A model generated the notes under the pieces. It was not told the DNA's origin. It ran no database searches and was given only the letters and a program-made list of their open reading frames with translations. Both the position numbers and the translations under genes were made by a program. Source: Mojavia pulchra JT2-VF2 (GTDB taxonomy: Bacteria > Cyanobacteriota > Cyanobacteriia > Cyanobacteriales > Nostocaceae). Taken from it: a stretch of DNA of 64,000 nucleotides. This document shows positions 27,461 to 37,153 of this stretch, one piece after another (position 1 is the first letter of the stretch; each line of letters starts with the position of its first letter). The stretch covers positions 418,005 to 482,004 of the forward strand of contig JAHHHN010000003.1 of the NCBI GenBank assembly GCA_019359325.1. The letters run 5' to 3'.

Positions 27461-27964
27461 ATGGCAAAAAACGATTATAGACAAATCTTGATTAATCACA
27501 GTTCAACCGAATATAGCAACGATGCGTCAATGGCAACAGAAACGAATGAAAGTCATCTACTGATTATTGAAGATGATCAAGGTCGTAAGGAATTTTCTCT
27601 AGAACACCCCGTCTATTCTATCGGTAGAGACCGCGAGTGCAATATCCGCTTGGTGTCGCAGTTTGTCTCCCGCCGCCATGCCACATTGGTAAGATTGCCA
27701 CGAGAGCATAATAGTCATAGCTATTATTACCGAATTGTAGATGGCGATGCTAAAGGTAAGCTGAGTTCCAATGGTCTGATGATTAATGGACGCAAGATGC
27801 CAGCCCACGATTTAAGAAATGAAGACGAAATTGTTTTCGGCCCTCAGGTACGTGCCATTTATTACCTGCTAAAGAATGTGCAGCGATCGGGTCAAACGGA
27901 TGCTAGCGAGTACGATATTACACTAATAAACCCCGGTATGGCAGAGGATATAGAGGATATATAA
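27461..27964 (+). CDS. FHA domain protein
   Basis: About 167 residues. The FHA phosphothreonine-binding domain spans about 40-140: YSIGRDRECNIRL, SQFVSRRHATLVR, SNGLMINGRKM, LRNEDEIVFG. The conserved Gly-Arg, Ser-x-x-His and Asn-Gly residues are present. The tail is acidic. FHA proteins read Ser/Thr kinase output; a Hanks kinase lies 8 kb upstream but in another unit. Start uncertain: GTG 27455, ATG 27461 or ATG 27530. Confidence 0.87.
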   Translation: MAKNDYRQILINHSSTEYSNDASMATETNESHLLIIEDDQGRKEFSLEHPVYSIGRDRECNIRLVSQFVSRRHATLVRLPREHNSHSYYYRIVDGDAKGKLSSNGLMINGRKMPAHDLRNEDEIVFGPQVRAIYYLLKNVQRSGQTDASEYDITLINPGMAEDIEDI

Positions 27965-28472
27965 AACTAAACATATAAGTACTCGTGCAAAATAAATTAT
28001 CTAGTTGGGAGAGGGAACAGGAAATAGAAGCACACAGTAGTTTCAGCCGTTTTGAGAAATGGCTAAGTATTTATGGGTGGGTACTTAAGAGACTTCCAAA
28101 TAAAAATATAATGCCAGGGGAGCAGGGAGCAGGGAGCAGGGGGAGGAAAGTCGTTTTAATTCCAGAATTGGTTAATTTATTTTTTGGAGTTCCCTAACTT
28201 GAATTCCAAGTTGTTTTTTAAAAAATGTAAAGCTGTAAACAGCAAGCCTTGCCACAGGCTAGCCGCTTGTCGTCAGATATTGCGACATCTGCGTATAGGT
28301 AAAGACGTGAGATTTTCACAATCTATTTGATATAGAAAAACTTGCAACGCCTCAAGCAGTTTTTTTTATACAAATATCCTCTTACTCAATTTTGACTATG
28401 TTGACTTGTTGCTAGAGCTAGCTTTGCGCTCTAGCTAGCCGCAGCGGACGTCCAGATAACAAGCAGCAATAT
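27965..28472. other. Intergenic region with a MITE
   Basis: Holds the MITE copy at 28088-28194 and a palindromic stretch at 28411-28439 (GCTAGAGC / GCTCTAGC). A 70-codon frame (27985-28197) starts with GTG and ends in the right inverted repeat of the MITE; not accepted as a gene. Confidence 0.7.
28088..28194. mobile_element. MITE-like element, copy A
   Basis: About 107 bp with imperfect terminal inverted repeats (left AGAGACTTCCAAATAAAA; right ends TTTTTTGGAGTTCCC) lying between TA dinucleotides at 28086-28087 and 28195-28196. The centre holds GGGAGCA repeats. A second copy of the same size is at 51121-51228. No transposase is encoded; TA flanks suggest mobilisation by an IS630/Tc1-type transposase. 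Confidence 0.78.
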
Positions 28473-28820
28473 TTATCCTGCTAGACTTTCAATCAGATGC
28501 CAATGGCGACTATGTTCAATCGCTTCCTTAACAAATTCAAACACTTGTCGGCAGTGATTCACAAGTTGGAGTGGTAATTCCCCATTTTTCACCACAATAC
28601 TTAACCGAGTTTCTACATCAGTCGCTGTTGATTTATCAATAAAGACTTCTACTGTAACTAACTTAGAGAAAGTAACAGTACCAGGATACTCACGAGCCAT
28701 AATGTAATCGGCTGTGTAATATTGAACATCCAATTCACAATCTTGTAGAAGTTCTACAAGCAACGGTTGGAGATGGTCAATAGGAACAGAAACAATAAAT
28801 GAACAGGTATAGCGAGCCAT
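28473..28820 (-). CDS. Conserved unknown protein, 115 residues
   Basis: A soluble protein of 115 residues with no recognised motif. Alternating hydrophobic strands (YTCSFIVSVPI, CELDVQYYTADYIMARE, VTVEVFIDKS, TRLSIVVKNGE) and a C-terminal helix suggest a small alpha/beta fold. Normal codon pattern and an ATG at 28820 support a real gene. It is divergent from the epimerase gene, 167 bp away. Confidence 0.7.
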   Translation of the reverse strand: MARYTCSFIVSVPIDHLQPLLVELLQDCELDVQYYTADYIMAREYPGTVTFSKLVTVEVFIDKSTATDVETRLSIVVKNGELPLQLVNHCRQVFEFVKEAIEHSRHWHLIESLAG

Positions 28821-28987
28821 AATAGCCCCACGCCTTGCAACACTCCGTCCATCCTATAATATCGAAGCATCTAAACGGCAAGTGTTTATAGATTGATTAA
28901 AGAAACGAACTCACTCATAAGCAAGGTGGTAAAAGCTGAAAATTTGATAAAAAACTTTAAAATAGGAATTTGGCGGAGGTGCGCATA

Positions 28988-29908
28988 ATGAAAATCGCAA
29001 TTGCTGGAGCAACAGGATTTGTAGGCAGTCGTGTGGTAAAACGACTCCATCAAGAAGGTAATAAAGTACTAGTGTTAACACGTAACACCGCCCATGCTCA
29101 AAGGATTTTTCCCTCAAAAAATTTTCCAAACGTAGAAATTGTTGCGTATACACCCATTGCATCCGGTTCTTGGCAAGATGCCATTGCATCTTGTGATGGT
29201 GTAGTTAACTTAGCAGGAGAACCTATCGCCGAAGAACGCTGGACACAAGAACACAAGCAAGAAATTCTGAATAGCCGTAAGCTAGGTACACAAAAAATAG
29301 TAGAAGCAATAGCAAAAGCTAACCCCAAACCTAAAGTATTAGTTAACGCTTCGGCTATTGGCTATTACGGCACTAGTGAAACTGCTACCTTTGACGAAAC
29401 AAGCCAGTCGGGGAATGATTTTCTCGCCCAAGTCTGCCAAGCTTGGGAAGCAGAAGCCAGCAAGGTAAAAGATGTTGGTGTGCGACTAGTAATTCTGCGT
29501 CTGGGTATTGTCTTGGGGATGGGTGGCGCTTTGGGTAAAATGATTACTCCTTTCAAACTCTTCGCTGGTGGGCCGATTGGCAGTGGTCGGCAGTGGTTTT
29601 CTTGGATTCACGTAGACGATTTAGTTAATCTAATTTTGCAAGCTTTAACCAACCCGGAAATGGAAGGAGTATATAATGCCACCTCACCCAACCCTGTTCG
29701 GATGGCAGATTTGTGCCAAACTATGGGACAGGTGATGAATCGTCCTTCATGGTTACCTGTCCCTGCTTTTGCGCTGGAAGCCCTCTTGGGCGATGGAGCG
29801 ATAGTAGTTTTAGAAGGTCAACAAGTCTTTCCTAAACGCACTGTGGAGGCTGGCTTTGAGTACCAATATCCTAATGTGAAATCAGCACTCACAGAAATTT
29901 TGGATTAA
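28988..29908 (+). CDS. TIGR01777-family NAD(P)-dependent epimerase
   Basis: 306 residues of the extended SDR fold (YfcH/SDR39U1 type): MKIAIAGATGFVGSRVVKRL gives the Rossmann GATGFVG motif; NLAGEPIAEERW, VNASAIGYYG and the C-terminal half with SWIHVDDLVNLI and YNATSPNPVRMADLC are characteristic. The substrate is unknown; a chloroplast homologue affects cell division. ATG 28988 is preferred over TTG 28970 because GGAGG lies eight bases before it. A terminator-like hairpin follows at 29915. Confidence 0.88.
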   Translation: MKIAIAGATGFVGSRVVKRLHQEGNKVLVLTRNTAHAQRIFPSKNFPNVEIVAYTPIASGSWQDAIASCDGVVNLAGEPIAEERWTQEHKQEILNSRKLGTQKIVEAIAKANPKPKVLVNASAIGYYGTSETATFDETSQSGNDFLAQVCQAWEAEASKVKDVGVRLVILRLGIVLGMGGALGKMITPFKLFAGGPIGSGRQWFSWIHVDDLVNLILQALTNPEMEGVYNATSPNPVRMADLCQTMGQVMNRPSWLPVPAFALEALLGDGAIVVLEGQQVFPKRTVEAGFEYQYPNVKSALTEILD

Positions 29909-29914
29909 AAATTA

Positions 29915-29942
29915 AAGACCCCAAAGATAAATCTGGGGTCTT
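29915..29942 (+). terminator. Terminator-like hairpin after the epimerase gene
   Basis: Perfect 9-bp stem AAGACCCCA / TGGGGTCTT with a 10-nt loop, between convergent genes ending at 29908 and 29981. Followed by GAAAAATTTT, so the U-tract is weak. Confidence 0.65.
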
Positions 29943-29980
29943 GAAAAATTTTGCATAGGATTTCACTATTGAAGTATTGA

Positions 29981-30223
29981 CTAATCCGCCTGGAATTTTT
30001 GAGAAATCCAGTTGATCAGACCGCTTAAAAGAGCGCCTGCCATGAGAATACCAATAGCTGGGTTAAATACAGGTTGCCACAATTTATGCCACAAATCCAA
30101 ACCTAAATTGAATCCAGAGGCATCAGCAATAGCCGCGATCGCTAACCACCCAAAGCCAAACAAAACTAAGAATACATCTGCGACTAAAACAAAGTTTAGC
30201 CAGCTTAAAAATTTCTCTTTCAT
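29981..30223 (-). CDS. Small membrane protein, conserved in type, unknown
   Basis: 80 residues from ATG 30223 (the longer frame starts at TTG 30241). Two membrane helices: LNFVLVADVFLVLFGFGWLAIAAI and FNPAIGILMAGALLSGLINWI. Not recognised functionally. Convergent with the epimerase gene; downstream of the TPR gene by about 115 bp, possibly cotranscribed. Confidence 0.65.
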   Translation of the reverse strand: MKEKFLSWLNFVLVADVFLVLFGFGWLAIAAIADASGFNLGLDLWHKLWQPVFNPAIGILMAGALLSGLINWISQKFQAD

Positions 30224-30338
30224 CAGCTGTCGTGTCTTCAATTAGTCTAAAAACTGCAAATTGGTTATGGGTAATAGTTAGTTGTCTGTTGTTGCCAGCT
30301 AATGACTGCTGACCATCGACAACTAACACGATTACCAA

Positions 30339-30761
30339 TTACTTGTCAAACAACCAGCCTTTGACTTTTGCCAAACTCTGCCAATCTGGTTTTCTAGTTA
30401 AACCGTCTTCAATGCTGTTTTTGATTTCATCTTCCCATTCTTGATTTACAAAAATTAACTGTTGGGCGAAATCAATATGTTCTCGTAAACCTTTTTGACC
30501 AGTTTCTAGCATAGCAACAGCGAGATTAATTCTGGCCTGTGGGTCTTGTGGATTTAACTTTACTGCTTTCTGTGCTGCTTTGTAAGCTAAATTGGCTTTG
30601 TTATCGAGCAGATACAACCACGCCAAACAAGTCCAAGCAGGACTACTTCTAGGAGCGCGATCGCAAACTTCTTTAAATACAGGAATTAAAGAAGCTACGT
30701 CTTCTCCGGCTTTATAACGTTCCAAACCTGTATCAAACAGGGATTCAACTGTATTAGTCAT
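30339..30761 (-). CDS. TPR-repeat protein
   Basis: 140 residues with two to three tetratricopeptide units (SPAWTCLAWLYLLDNKANLAY, AVKLNPQDPQARINLAVAML). A scaffold for protein contacts, partner unknown. The start codon lies inside a heptamer array of CCAATGA/CTAATGA units (30755-30785), so the normal ribosome site is missing and several ATGs occur 7 bp apart. IscA-type gene lies upstream. Confidence 0.8.
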   Translation of the reverse strand: MTNTVESLFDTGLERYKAGEDVASLIPVFKEVCDRAPRSSPAWTCLAWLYLLDNKANLAYKAAQKAVKLNPQDPQARINLAVAMLETGQKGLREHIDFAQQLIFVNQEWEDEIKNSIEDGLTRKPDWQSLAKVKGWLFDK

Positions 30762-30901
30762 TAGTCATTGGTCATTGGTAATTGGTGAGTCAGTGCGGTT
30801 TTGGGGGTTTCCCTCATGAGCAACTGACGAACCCGGAGGGTCATCGATTATCGGTCATCAGTCATTAGCAACTAACAACTGACCCCTGACAAAGGACAAT
30901 C

Positions 30902-31258
30902 TTACACTCCAAATGACTTACCGCAACCACAGGTTTGGTTGGCATTGGGGTTGGTGAATTGAAAACCGCCACCAATCATGGCATCGCTATAATCGAGCAT
31001 TAAGCCATACAGATATAGTAAGCTTTTGCGATCGCAAACAATTTTGAAGCCATCATAGTCAAAAACTTCATCCTGAGGGGTGATCTTAGTAGTGTCTTCA
31101 AAGTCCATCATGTAAGACATCCCAGAGCAGCCACCTTGTCTGACTCCTACCCTTAAGCAGAAATCTTGGCCTTGCCTGTCACGAAGAAATTTTACTTGGC
31201 GTAGTGCTGCTTCGCTCAACTGAATTCCGCGTTGTTGCGGTTGAGTAGCTTGTGTCAT
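30902..31258 (-). CDS. HesB/IscA-family iron-sulfur carrier
   Basis: 118 residues with the three conserved cysteines of A-type carriers: Cys44 in GGCSG and Cys110/Cys112 in TCGCGKSF. Such proteins deliver Fe-S clusters to apoproteins. ATG 31258 is used (AAGGAG 12 bases upstream); the longest frame begins at TTG 31270, directly on that site. Transcribed toward the TPR gene across a 140-bp gap with heptamer repeats. Confidence 0.92.
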   Translation of the reverse strand: MTQATQPQQRGIQLSEAALRQVKFLRDRQGQDFCLRVGVRQGGCSGMSYMMDFEDTTKITPQDEVFDYDGFKIVCDRKSLLYLYGLMLDYSDAMIGGGFQFTNPNANQTCGCGKSFGV

Positions 31259-31584
31259 CTGGTTTTTCAACTCCTTAAGTGGTCTAACTACTAACTTGTA
31301 TAGGCATATTACTAGTTTTGGATTGCCTTTGGTGTTTTTGTATTCATTCTAGCGACATTGATGTCTCTAGATGCCAAATTGTAAAGACTGCACCAAAAGC
31401 AGCTAAAGCTTTTTATTCTAGAATTGAGAGACTCGGTGCGTTTAGATATTCGCTATTTTTGGAAATTAAACTTAGGGCAGCCTGAGTTGCAACCAATCTT
31501 CAGGTGCAGCCAGGAAGATTTCATCTTAAACTAGTCATTCCCAAAAGTTGACGAACATATAGCTTCTTTTAATTAATTTACTCT
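31259..31584. other. Divergent spacer, 326 bp
   Basis: Lies between the IscA-type gene and the 544-residue unknown; must hold both promoters. Nothing else recognised. Confidence 0.4.
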
Positions 31585-33219
31585 ATGACAAGTTTTAATC
31601 GCTCTACTAGTCGTCGGCTAAAGAAATTAACTCAAATTCCTTCTGTGTGGGAGGGCGATCGCCGTCCATTGTCATCATCACAAACCCAGCCAAGAGACTC
31701 AGAGAGTAAGGGCGATTGCATTCTTTGGGTAGATGGCTCCCAAGGTGTTGTGAGAGGCATGGATGTGGTAGGAACAGAAACCGGACCAGAGGCAGTTGTT
31801 CGCACTTTAATGCGAGCTATGGAGCATCCTCATAGCCCTGCCAAACCTGCTCGACCCCAGAGAATTGTAGTACGAGACCGTGAGATTCAATTTTATTTGC
31901 GCGGTGTGCTGCAAGATTTGGATATTGCTATTGACTATGCACCGGAATTGCCTTTGATTGATGAACTGTTTCGTTCCTTTGCTGAAATTCTCGATAGTCA
32001 AATTCCTGATTTACCGCCACAGTATGCACAAATCTTACAAGAAAAAGCATTTGCGATTTGGCAGGCATCTCCTTGGGAATTTTTAGAAGAACAGCAAATC
32101 TTGTCTATAGAAATCAATAAGTGGGATGTAAATAAACTCTATGCCTCAGTGATGGGAATGCTGGGGATGGAATATGGGATTTTGTTATATCGTTCAGAAG
32201 AGTCGCTAAAGCGTTTTCGGGCAGCAGTTTTAAGGGATGAGGAGTCACAAGGACGTTTAGAAGAAGCTTTCCTCAAGCAAGATTGTCTGTTTCTCACCTT
32301 TGAACATAGTGACGACACAGATGAAGACGAGGAGGGCATAGGAGATTTAGCAGAGCTACCGCTATCAGAAATTGATCCCACCTTTGGTAATATCCACCCT
32401 TTAGAAGGACTCAGGTCTGTTTTATATGACGAAGAGGCGCTTGTCGTTTTTGTGGCCCTAGAAAGTCTTAACCGCTTTATCCGCGATCACCGCCGCCAGC
32501 TTGATGGAGACTCCTTCCCCAGTCTAAGCCGTCGCTATCGGATTTCGCTGCCCCAGCCTGATGAATCGGCTAAATCAGTTTCTGTAACTGTCTCTACCAT
32601 GCCAGAGTTGGCAGCAGAATTAGAGGAAATGGCAGGCTTAGATGGCCAAGATGAGGTCATGGGGGAATATGACTCTCCAATGTTTCATTCATTACGAGAT
32701 GATTTGATTCCAGAAGACTCTTTTCTAAGTTTGGGCGTAGTGTCTTGGGAGATGCTGGAATATTTACGTCAGGGAGCCACATATCATACTGTCGGTGAAA
32801 TTACACAAGTAGGTGATGGGTTGCCTGTGATTTTAATTCAAACTTCCCGCCCCAGAGCTAAGACGGTAATTGAAAATCTGGAGGCGGCTGGTGGACTGAA
32901 AGCAATTTGCTTTAATCCAGGCGCAGATCCTTTTGATGGCAATCACTACGACTTGGGTTTACTACAAACACAAAATGGTGAATTGTTCCTGTTCGGTGAA
33001 TTTTTAGATGATGACCCCATTCATGTAGAAGCCAGAAAAAAATGGAATCGGCGGTGTAAAAATACTAAAGGCTACTGTGGCTTAATTATTGCTAAAGGGC
33101 TGACAGGTTCTGCCCGTGGAAACCCTCAATTACGAGATATGATGGCTCTTTTTGAGGCGCGATCGCTTTCACCAAAAGATTTAGGCATCGGTACTCTTCA
33201 ACTCGTACCTCAACTTTAA
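31585..33219 (+). CDS. Large conserved cyanobacterial protein of unknown function
   Basis: 544 residues, soluble and acidic. A central acidic stretch (DDTDEDEEGIGDLAE) separates an N-terminal region with LWVDGSQGVVRGMDVVG and QRIVVRDREIQFYLRG from a C-terminal part that includes SRPRAKTVIENLEAAGG and NRRCKNTKGYCGLIIA. I know this as a conserved type in cyanobacteria but can assign no activity. Start ATG 31585 after an AT-rich leader. Single-gene unit. Confidence 0.75.
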   Translation: MTSFNRSTSRRLKKLTQIPSVWEGDRRPLSSSQTQPRDSESKGDCILWVDGSQGVVRGMDVVGTETGPEAVVRTLMRAMEHPHSPAKPARPQRIVVRDREIQFYLRGVLQDLDIAIDYAPELPLIDELFRSFAEILDSQIPDLPPQYAQILQEKAFAIWQASPWEFLEEQQILSIEINKWDVNKLYASVMGMLGMEYGILLYRSEESLKRFRAAVLRDEESQGRLEEAFLKQDCLFLTFEHSDDTDEDEEGIGDLAELPLSEIDPTFGNIHPLEGLRSVLYDEEALVVFVALESLNRFIRDHRRQLDGDSFPSLSRRYRISLPQPDESAKSVSVTVSTMPELAAELEEMAGLDGQDEVMGEYDSPMFHSLRDDLIPEDSFLSLGVVSWEMLEYLRQGATYHTVGEITQVGDGLPVILIQTSRPRAKTVIENLEAAGGLKAICFNPGADPFDGNHYDLGLLQTQNGELFLFGEFLDDDPIHVEARKKWNRRCKNTKGYCGLIIAKGLTGSARGNPQLRDMMALFEARSLSPKDLGIGTLQLVPQL

Positions 33220-34544
33220 TTTAAATGATAGTTCAAGTCATAACCACAGGTGAACAGAAAATTTATACGAAGCGTTATTATTTTGACGTTGATCTGTGGT
33301 AATTACTCATTTTCTAGAGTATTCATCATGAGTATTTAATCCAAAAATTATACCAGGCTTAATTTTTAGCCGGATTTTGACCTTCAGATTGCGACTGCTA
33401 GGTTAAACGCTCCTAGTGTTCAGTAGGGCTAGAAATGCACTCTACCTATCTAGCCATGGCAATTCTGGTAAGGAAATAGCACTTCGGCGATATCGTCTCG
33501 TTGCGAGCATAGGTTATTTATCAGAACTTTATGAAGTAGCTATATTCTCGTCTATGTTTTAGTAATCGCTAAAGTAATAACAATGTATATTATATTACAG
33601 TAGATATCAACTATCTCTGTAATATTTAGGTGCAATTAACCCAAACATATTTATTTGTATATTTATCTTTTGTCGTGATTTATTTTGAGTTTAGTATTCT
33701 ACTGTTTGTCAATCTTATTCATCAAAAATTTAGTCTATTTAGGCTTACTTTGTAAGTCTTTTATAAAGCCTAAAAAATGATATAATCCTGCTTTTGAATA
33801 AAGTTTATTTAAAGTTTGCTAATCATGACTCTAAAAAATACACTTTGGAAATATTGAAGTGTACAATATTTTTTATCCAGTAGATATCAAGTTAACAATG
33901 TTTGAATAACAAACTTTTTGCTGGTGATTTCAAGTCTAGTCAATCATCTTGAGTGCAGCAACTAACTGTCAAGTAGGTGTGGCATATCCAGGTTGATGAA
34001 TAGGGCAAAGAAATCAAAAGACAGAAAGTTCGTAAAGCACTTGCTCTTCTGGAGCGAGCATTTTTAGTAAGACTAATAGTGATTGACTTCAAACTAGATA
34101 TGCTACAAATCATATACAAGGCAGGGTTGAATAGTGTTTATGCTCCAGAGCTTGATTTGACTTATTATAGATATCTCCTCCAGAGGTTGGTAGCGAGCAT
34201 GGTTGAGAAAGGAAACCAAATACATTTGAGCAAGAAAAATATGCACACATATTATTTAATTAAAAGTACAGAGTGAATCTAACTTATCAAGTTGATTAGT
34301 CCACTTTAGCCATTCTTTTTCTGTAGTCAATTCGTTTAATGACTAGGTGCGCTATTGTTGCTGCCACAATAGTCAAAAATGAATTTTGGCTTTGATATTT
34401 TATTGGAAAATGCAGAAATATGCAAAACTGGCATTTTTACTATTAGTGACATTGCTTGTTTACTGTCACTAAATCTGATAGTCTTATCCTTCTCATTTTT
34501 AGTTAGTTAGTTACCACTAACAAGGTTAATATACAGCACATAGC
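33220..34544. other. 1.3 kb AT-rich region with no supported gene
   Basis: No convincing coding sequence. A 65-codon frame at 34079-34276 starts with GTG and lacks motifs; a shorter version from ATG 34100 is possible but weak. CAGTAGATATCAA occurs twice (33599 and 33879). May be a decayed locus or long leader. Confidence 0.5.
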
Positions 34545-34550
34545 ATGATA

Positions 34551-34721
34551 ATGACAAATAAAAAATGGGCGGTAAAACGTATAACTGTTAATCTTGCAGC
34601 ACAAGAAGCAGACAAACTAGAACAATACTGTCAGCAAACAGGTAGGCCTGCGACCGATGTCATTCGGGAACTGATTAGAGGTTTACCTAATTCTGATGAA
34701 ACCAAAGAAGCCAGCAAGTAA
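34551..34721 (+). CDS. Small ribbon-helix-helix (CopG-like) protein
   Basis: 56 residues from ATG 34551 (an in-frame ATG also at 34545). It begins with the beta-strand WAVKRITVNL followed by helix AAQEADKLEQYCQQ, the turn TGRP and helix ATDVIRELIRGL, the plan of CopG/Arc-type DNA-binding dimers. It could be a repressor or an orphan antitoxin; no toxin-like gene follows. It lies 240 bp upstream of crtQ on the same strand. Too short for many gene finders. Confidence 0.75.
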   Translation: MTNKKWAVKRITVNLAAQEADKLEQYCQQTGRPATDVIRELIRGLPNSDETKEASK

Positions 34722-34772
34722 AAAGGTATTTAATAGTAATACTTACGATACTTGTTTTTAATTTGTTGTCAG

Positions 34773-34818
34773 AGACGAGAGTTTTATGGCTGTTACCAAT
34801 GTCATGTTCCTCTCGTCT
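34773..34818 (+). terminator. Inverted repeat after the ribbon-helix-helix gene
   Basis: Stem AGACGAGAG / CTCTCGTCT around a 28-nt loop, between the small regulator and crtQ. No strong U-tract, so terminator or operator role is open. Confidence 0.35.
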
Positions 34819-34959
34819 GGGTAATAAAATTTGATTGAGTATAAGTTAGGAGGGTCGGACACCGCTGTGTCCTTAGATGTTTCGAGAGTGGATATTAAGT
34901 AGCAAATTCCGGCACCAAGCCAGTTACAATCTGTAAAGAAACTGAAAAGGAGCGACGGA

Positions 34960-36399
34960 ATGCGCGTTGCAATCGTAGGTGCAGGATTAGCTGGGCTAGC
35001 AACTGCTGTGGATTTAGCTGATGCTGGTTGTGAAGTCCAAATTTTTGAATCTCGTCCGTTTGTTGGTGGTAAAGTTGGCAGTTGGGTAGATGGCGATGGC
35101 AACCATATTGAGATGGGGTTGCACGTATTTTTTGGCTGCTACTATCAACTGTTTGACTTGATGAAGAAAGTAGGGGCATTAGAAAATTTACGTTTGAAAG
35201 AACACACCCATACCTTTATCAACAAAGGGGGGCGCACTGGTGCTTTAGATTTTCGCTTCTTGACAGGCGCACCATTTAACGGATTAAAAGCATTTTTTAC
35301 TACTTCTCAACTCTCCTTGCAAGATAAATTGCAAAATGCGATCGCCTTGGGAACTAGCCCGATAGTTCGGGGTTTGGTCGACTTTGACGGGGCGATGAGA
35401 ACCATTCGCAACTTAGATAAAATTAGCTTTGCCGACTGGTTTCGCAGTCATGGTGGTAGTGAAGGTAGCATTAAACGGATGTGGAATCCCATCGCCTATG
35501 CTTTGGGATTTATTGATTGCGAAAACATTTCTGCCCGTTGTATGTTGACAATCTTTCAATTTTTCGCAGTGAAAACCGAAGCTTCAATAATGCGGATGCT
35601 GGAAGGTTCCCCCCATGAATACCTGCACAAACCCATATTGGAATATCTAGAAGCTAGAGGTACTAAGGTTTATACTCGGCGACAAGTGCGAGAAATTCAG
35701 TTTGTTGAAGAAGGGGAACAAGCGCACGTTACTGGCATAGCAGTTGCCCAAGGTGATACAGAAGAAATTATTACTGCTGATGCCTACGTCTTTGCCTGTG
35801 ATGTGCCAGGGATTCAACGCATCCTACCTCAGCAGTGGCGTAAGTGGTCAGAATTTGACAATATTTACAAGCTGGATGCAGTGCCAGTAGCAACAGTACA
35901 GCTGAGGTTTGATGGTTGGGTGACCGAATTGCAAGATGGAGAACAACGCAAACAGCTGAATCATGCAGCTGGGATAGATAATTTGCTTTACACTGCCGAT
36001 GCTGACTTTTCTTGCTTTGCTGATTTAGCCTTGGCTAGCCCTGCTGATTATTATCGTCAAGGACAAGGTTCATTATTGCAGTTGGTACTGACACCGGGAG
36101 ATCCATTTATTAAACAAAGCAATGAAGCGATCGCCCAGCACGCTCTCAAGCAAGTGCATGAATTATTCCCCTCATCACGGGAATTAAATATGACTTGGTA
36201 CAACGTCGTAAAACTTGCCCAGTCTCTCTACCGAGAAGCACCGGGAATGGATGTGTACCGTCCCAACCAAAAGACGCCAGTATCTAACTTTTTCCTAGCC
36301 GGAAGTTATACACAGCAAGACTACATCGATAGCATGGAAGGAGCGACAATTTCCGGGCGGCGGGCGGCAAAAGTAATTTTGGAAACTGTGAAAAAATAA
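34960..36399 (+). CDS. crtQ: Zeta-carotene desaturase, plant type
   Basis: 479 residues. FAD-binding Rossmann start [19 protein letters not shown] with [13 protein letters not shown], then [19 protein letters not shown], characteristic of plant-type CrtQ/ZDS rather than bacterial CrtI. C-terminal FAD motif [19 protein letters not shown]. It converts 9,9'-di-cis-zeta-carotene to prolycopene at the membrane in carotenoid synthesis. ATG 34960 has AAAGGAG eight bases upstream. The SRPBCC gene begins 24 bp after its stop, so they are an operon. Confidence 0.95.
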   Translation: MRVAIVGAGLAGLATAVDLADAGCEVQIFESRPFVGGKVGSWVDGDGNHIEMGLHVFFGCYYQLFDLMKKVGALENLRLKEHTHTFINKGGRTGALDFRFLTGAPFNGLKAFFTTSQLSLQDKLQNAIALGTSPIVRGLVDFDGAMRTIRNLDKISFADWFRSHGGSEGSIKRMWNPIAYALGFIDCENISARCMLTIFQFFAVKTEASIMRMLEGSPHEYLHKPILEYLEARGTKVYTRRQVREIQFVEEGEQAHVTGIAVAQGDTEEIITADAYVFACDVPGIQRILPQQWRKWSEFDNIYKLDAVPVATVQLRFDGWVTELQDGEQRKQLNHAAGIDNLLYTADADFSCFADLALASPADYYRQGQGSLLQLVLTPGDPFIKQSNEAIAQHALKQVHELFPSSRELNMTWYNVVKLAQSLYREAPGMDVYRPNQKTPVSNFFLAGSYTQQDYIDSMEGATISGRRAAKVILETVKK

Positions 36400-36423
36400 C
36401 CAACCGCAGAGGAAGAAGACAGA

Positions 36424-36873
36424 ATGCCAGACTGGTTAGAACATAGTGTCCAAGTTGAGGTAGAGGCTCCTATAGATTTAGTATGGAGTCTCTGGTCTGA
36501 TTTGGAGCAAATGCCACGTTGGATGAAGTGGATTGATTCGGTTAAAGTTCCGCCGGATAATCCAGATATCTCTCTGTGGAAGCTGAGTACAGGCGGTTTG
36601 AATTTTACCTGGAAATCCCGTATTCTCAAAGTCATCCCCAACCAAATTATCCAATGGGAATCAATTGATGGTTTGCCAAATCAAGGAGCGATTCGCTTTT
36701 ACGATCGCCACGGTAGTAGCATTGTCAAAATGACTATTTCCTACGCTATCCCTGGCTTTATTGGCAAAATCATGGATAACTTGTTTTTAGGACGGGTGGT
36801 AGAGTCGACTATTCAAGCTGATTTAGAAAGATTTAAACAATACGCCCTAGCAAGGATGAAGGATGAAGGCTAA
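36424..36873 (+). CDS. SRPBCC (cyclase/dehydrase-like) protein
   Basis: 149 residues of START/Bet v1-like fold: HSVQVEVEAPIDLVWSLWSDLEQMPRWMKWI is the typical first strand and helices, and PNQIIQWESIDG the later strand. It probably binds a hydrophobic ligand. Being 24 bp after crtQ suggests a carotenoid or lipid ligand (inference). AGAGGAAGAAGACAG precedes the ATG. Confidence 0.88.
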   Translation: MPDWLEHSVQVEVEAPIDLVWSLWSDLEQMPRWMKWIDSVKVPPDNPDISLWKLSTGGLNFTWKSRILKVIPNQIIQWESIDGLPNQGAIRFYDRHGSSIVKMTISYAIPGFIGKIMDNLFLGRVVESTIQADLERFKQYALARMKDEG

Positions 36874-36898
36874 AGGTTAGAATTGTAAACTTCATACC

Positions 36899-37138
36899 TC
36901 ACCAAGTAGGGTCACTAAAAAGATTAATCGTCAATTGTTCGCGTCCTGGTGGTACTGCTGTAATACAAGCGCGGATGGTATCTCCATCTTCTAATTCCAC
37001 AGTGCAAGCGTGACAAGTCCCCATAAGACAGCCAGTGGGGATAAATATCCCCGCCCGATCTGCTACATCCAAGAGGGCTTCTCCAACTTCAGCATTGACT
37101 GTGACATCATCTGGTAAAAAGCGGACGCGAACACTCAT
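36899..37138 (-). CDS. Small [2Fe-2S] ferredoxin-like protein
   Basis: 79 residues. Four cysteines at 37, 42, 45 and 58 (GCLMGTCHAC then IRAC): the first three match the C-x4-C-x2-C loop of plant-type ferredoxins, but the fourth is only 12 residues later instead of about 29. It presumably binds a 2Fe-2S cluster. It starts 15 bp after the cobQ stop, so it is translated from the same message. Its electron partners are unknown. Confidence 0.87.
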   Translation of the reverse strand: MSVRVRFLPDDVTVNAEVGEALLDVADRAGIFIPTGCLMGTCHACTVELEDGDTIRACITAVPPGREQLTINLFSDPTW

Positions 37139-37153
37139 GAAATACCAACCTAA

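Noticed and set aside
27985..28197. 70-codon frame after the FHA gene
   Set aside because: GTG start, no motif, and its 3' half is the MITE.
34079..34276. 65-codon frame with GTG start
   Set aside because: No recognised motif or ribosome site; kept only as a note in the spacer entry.
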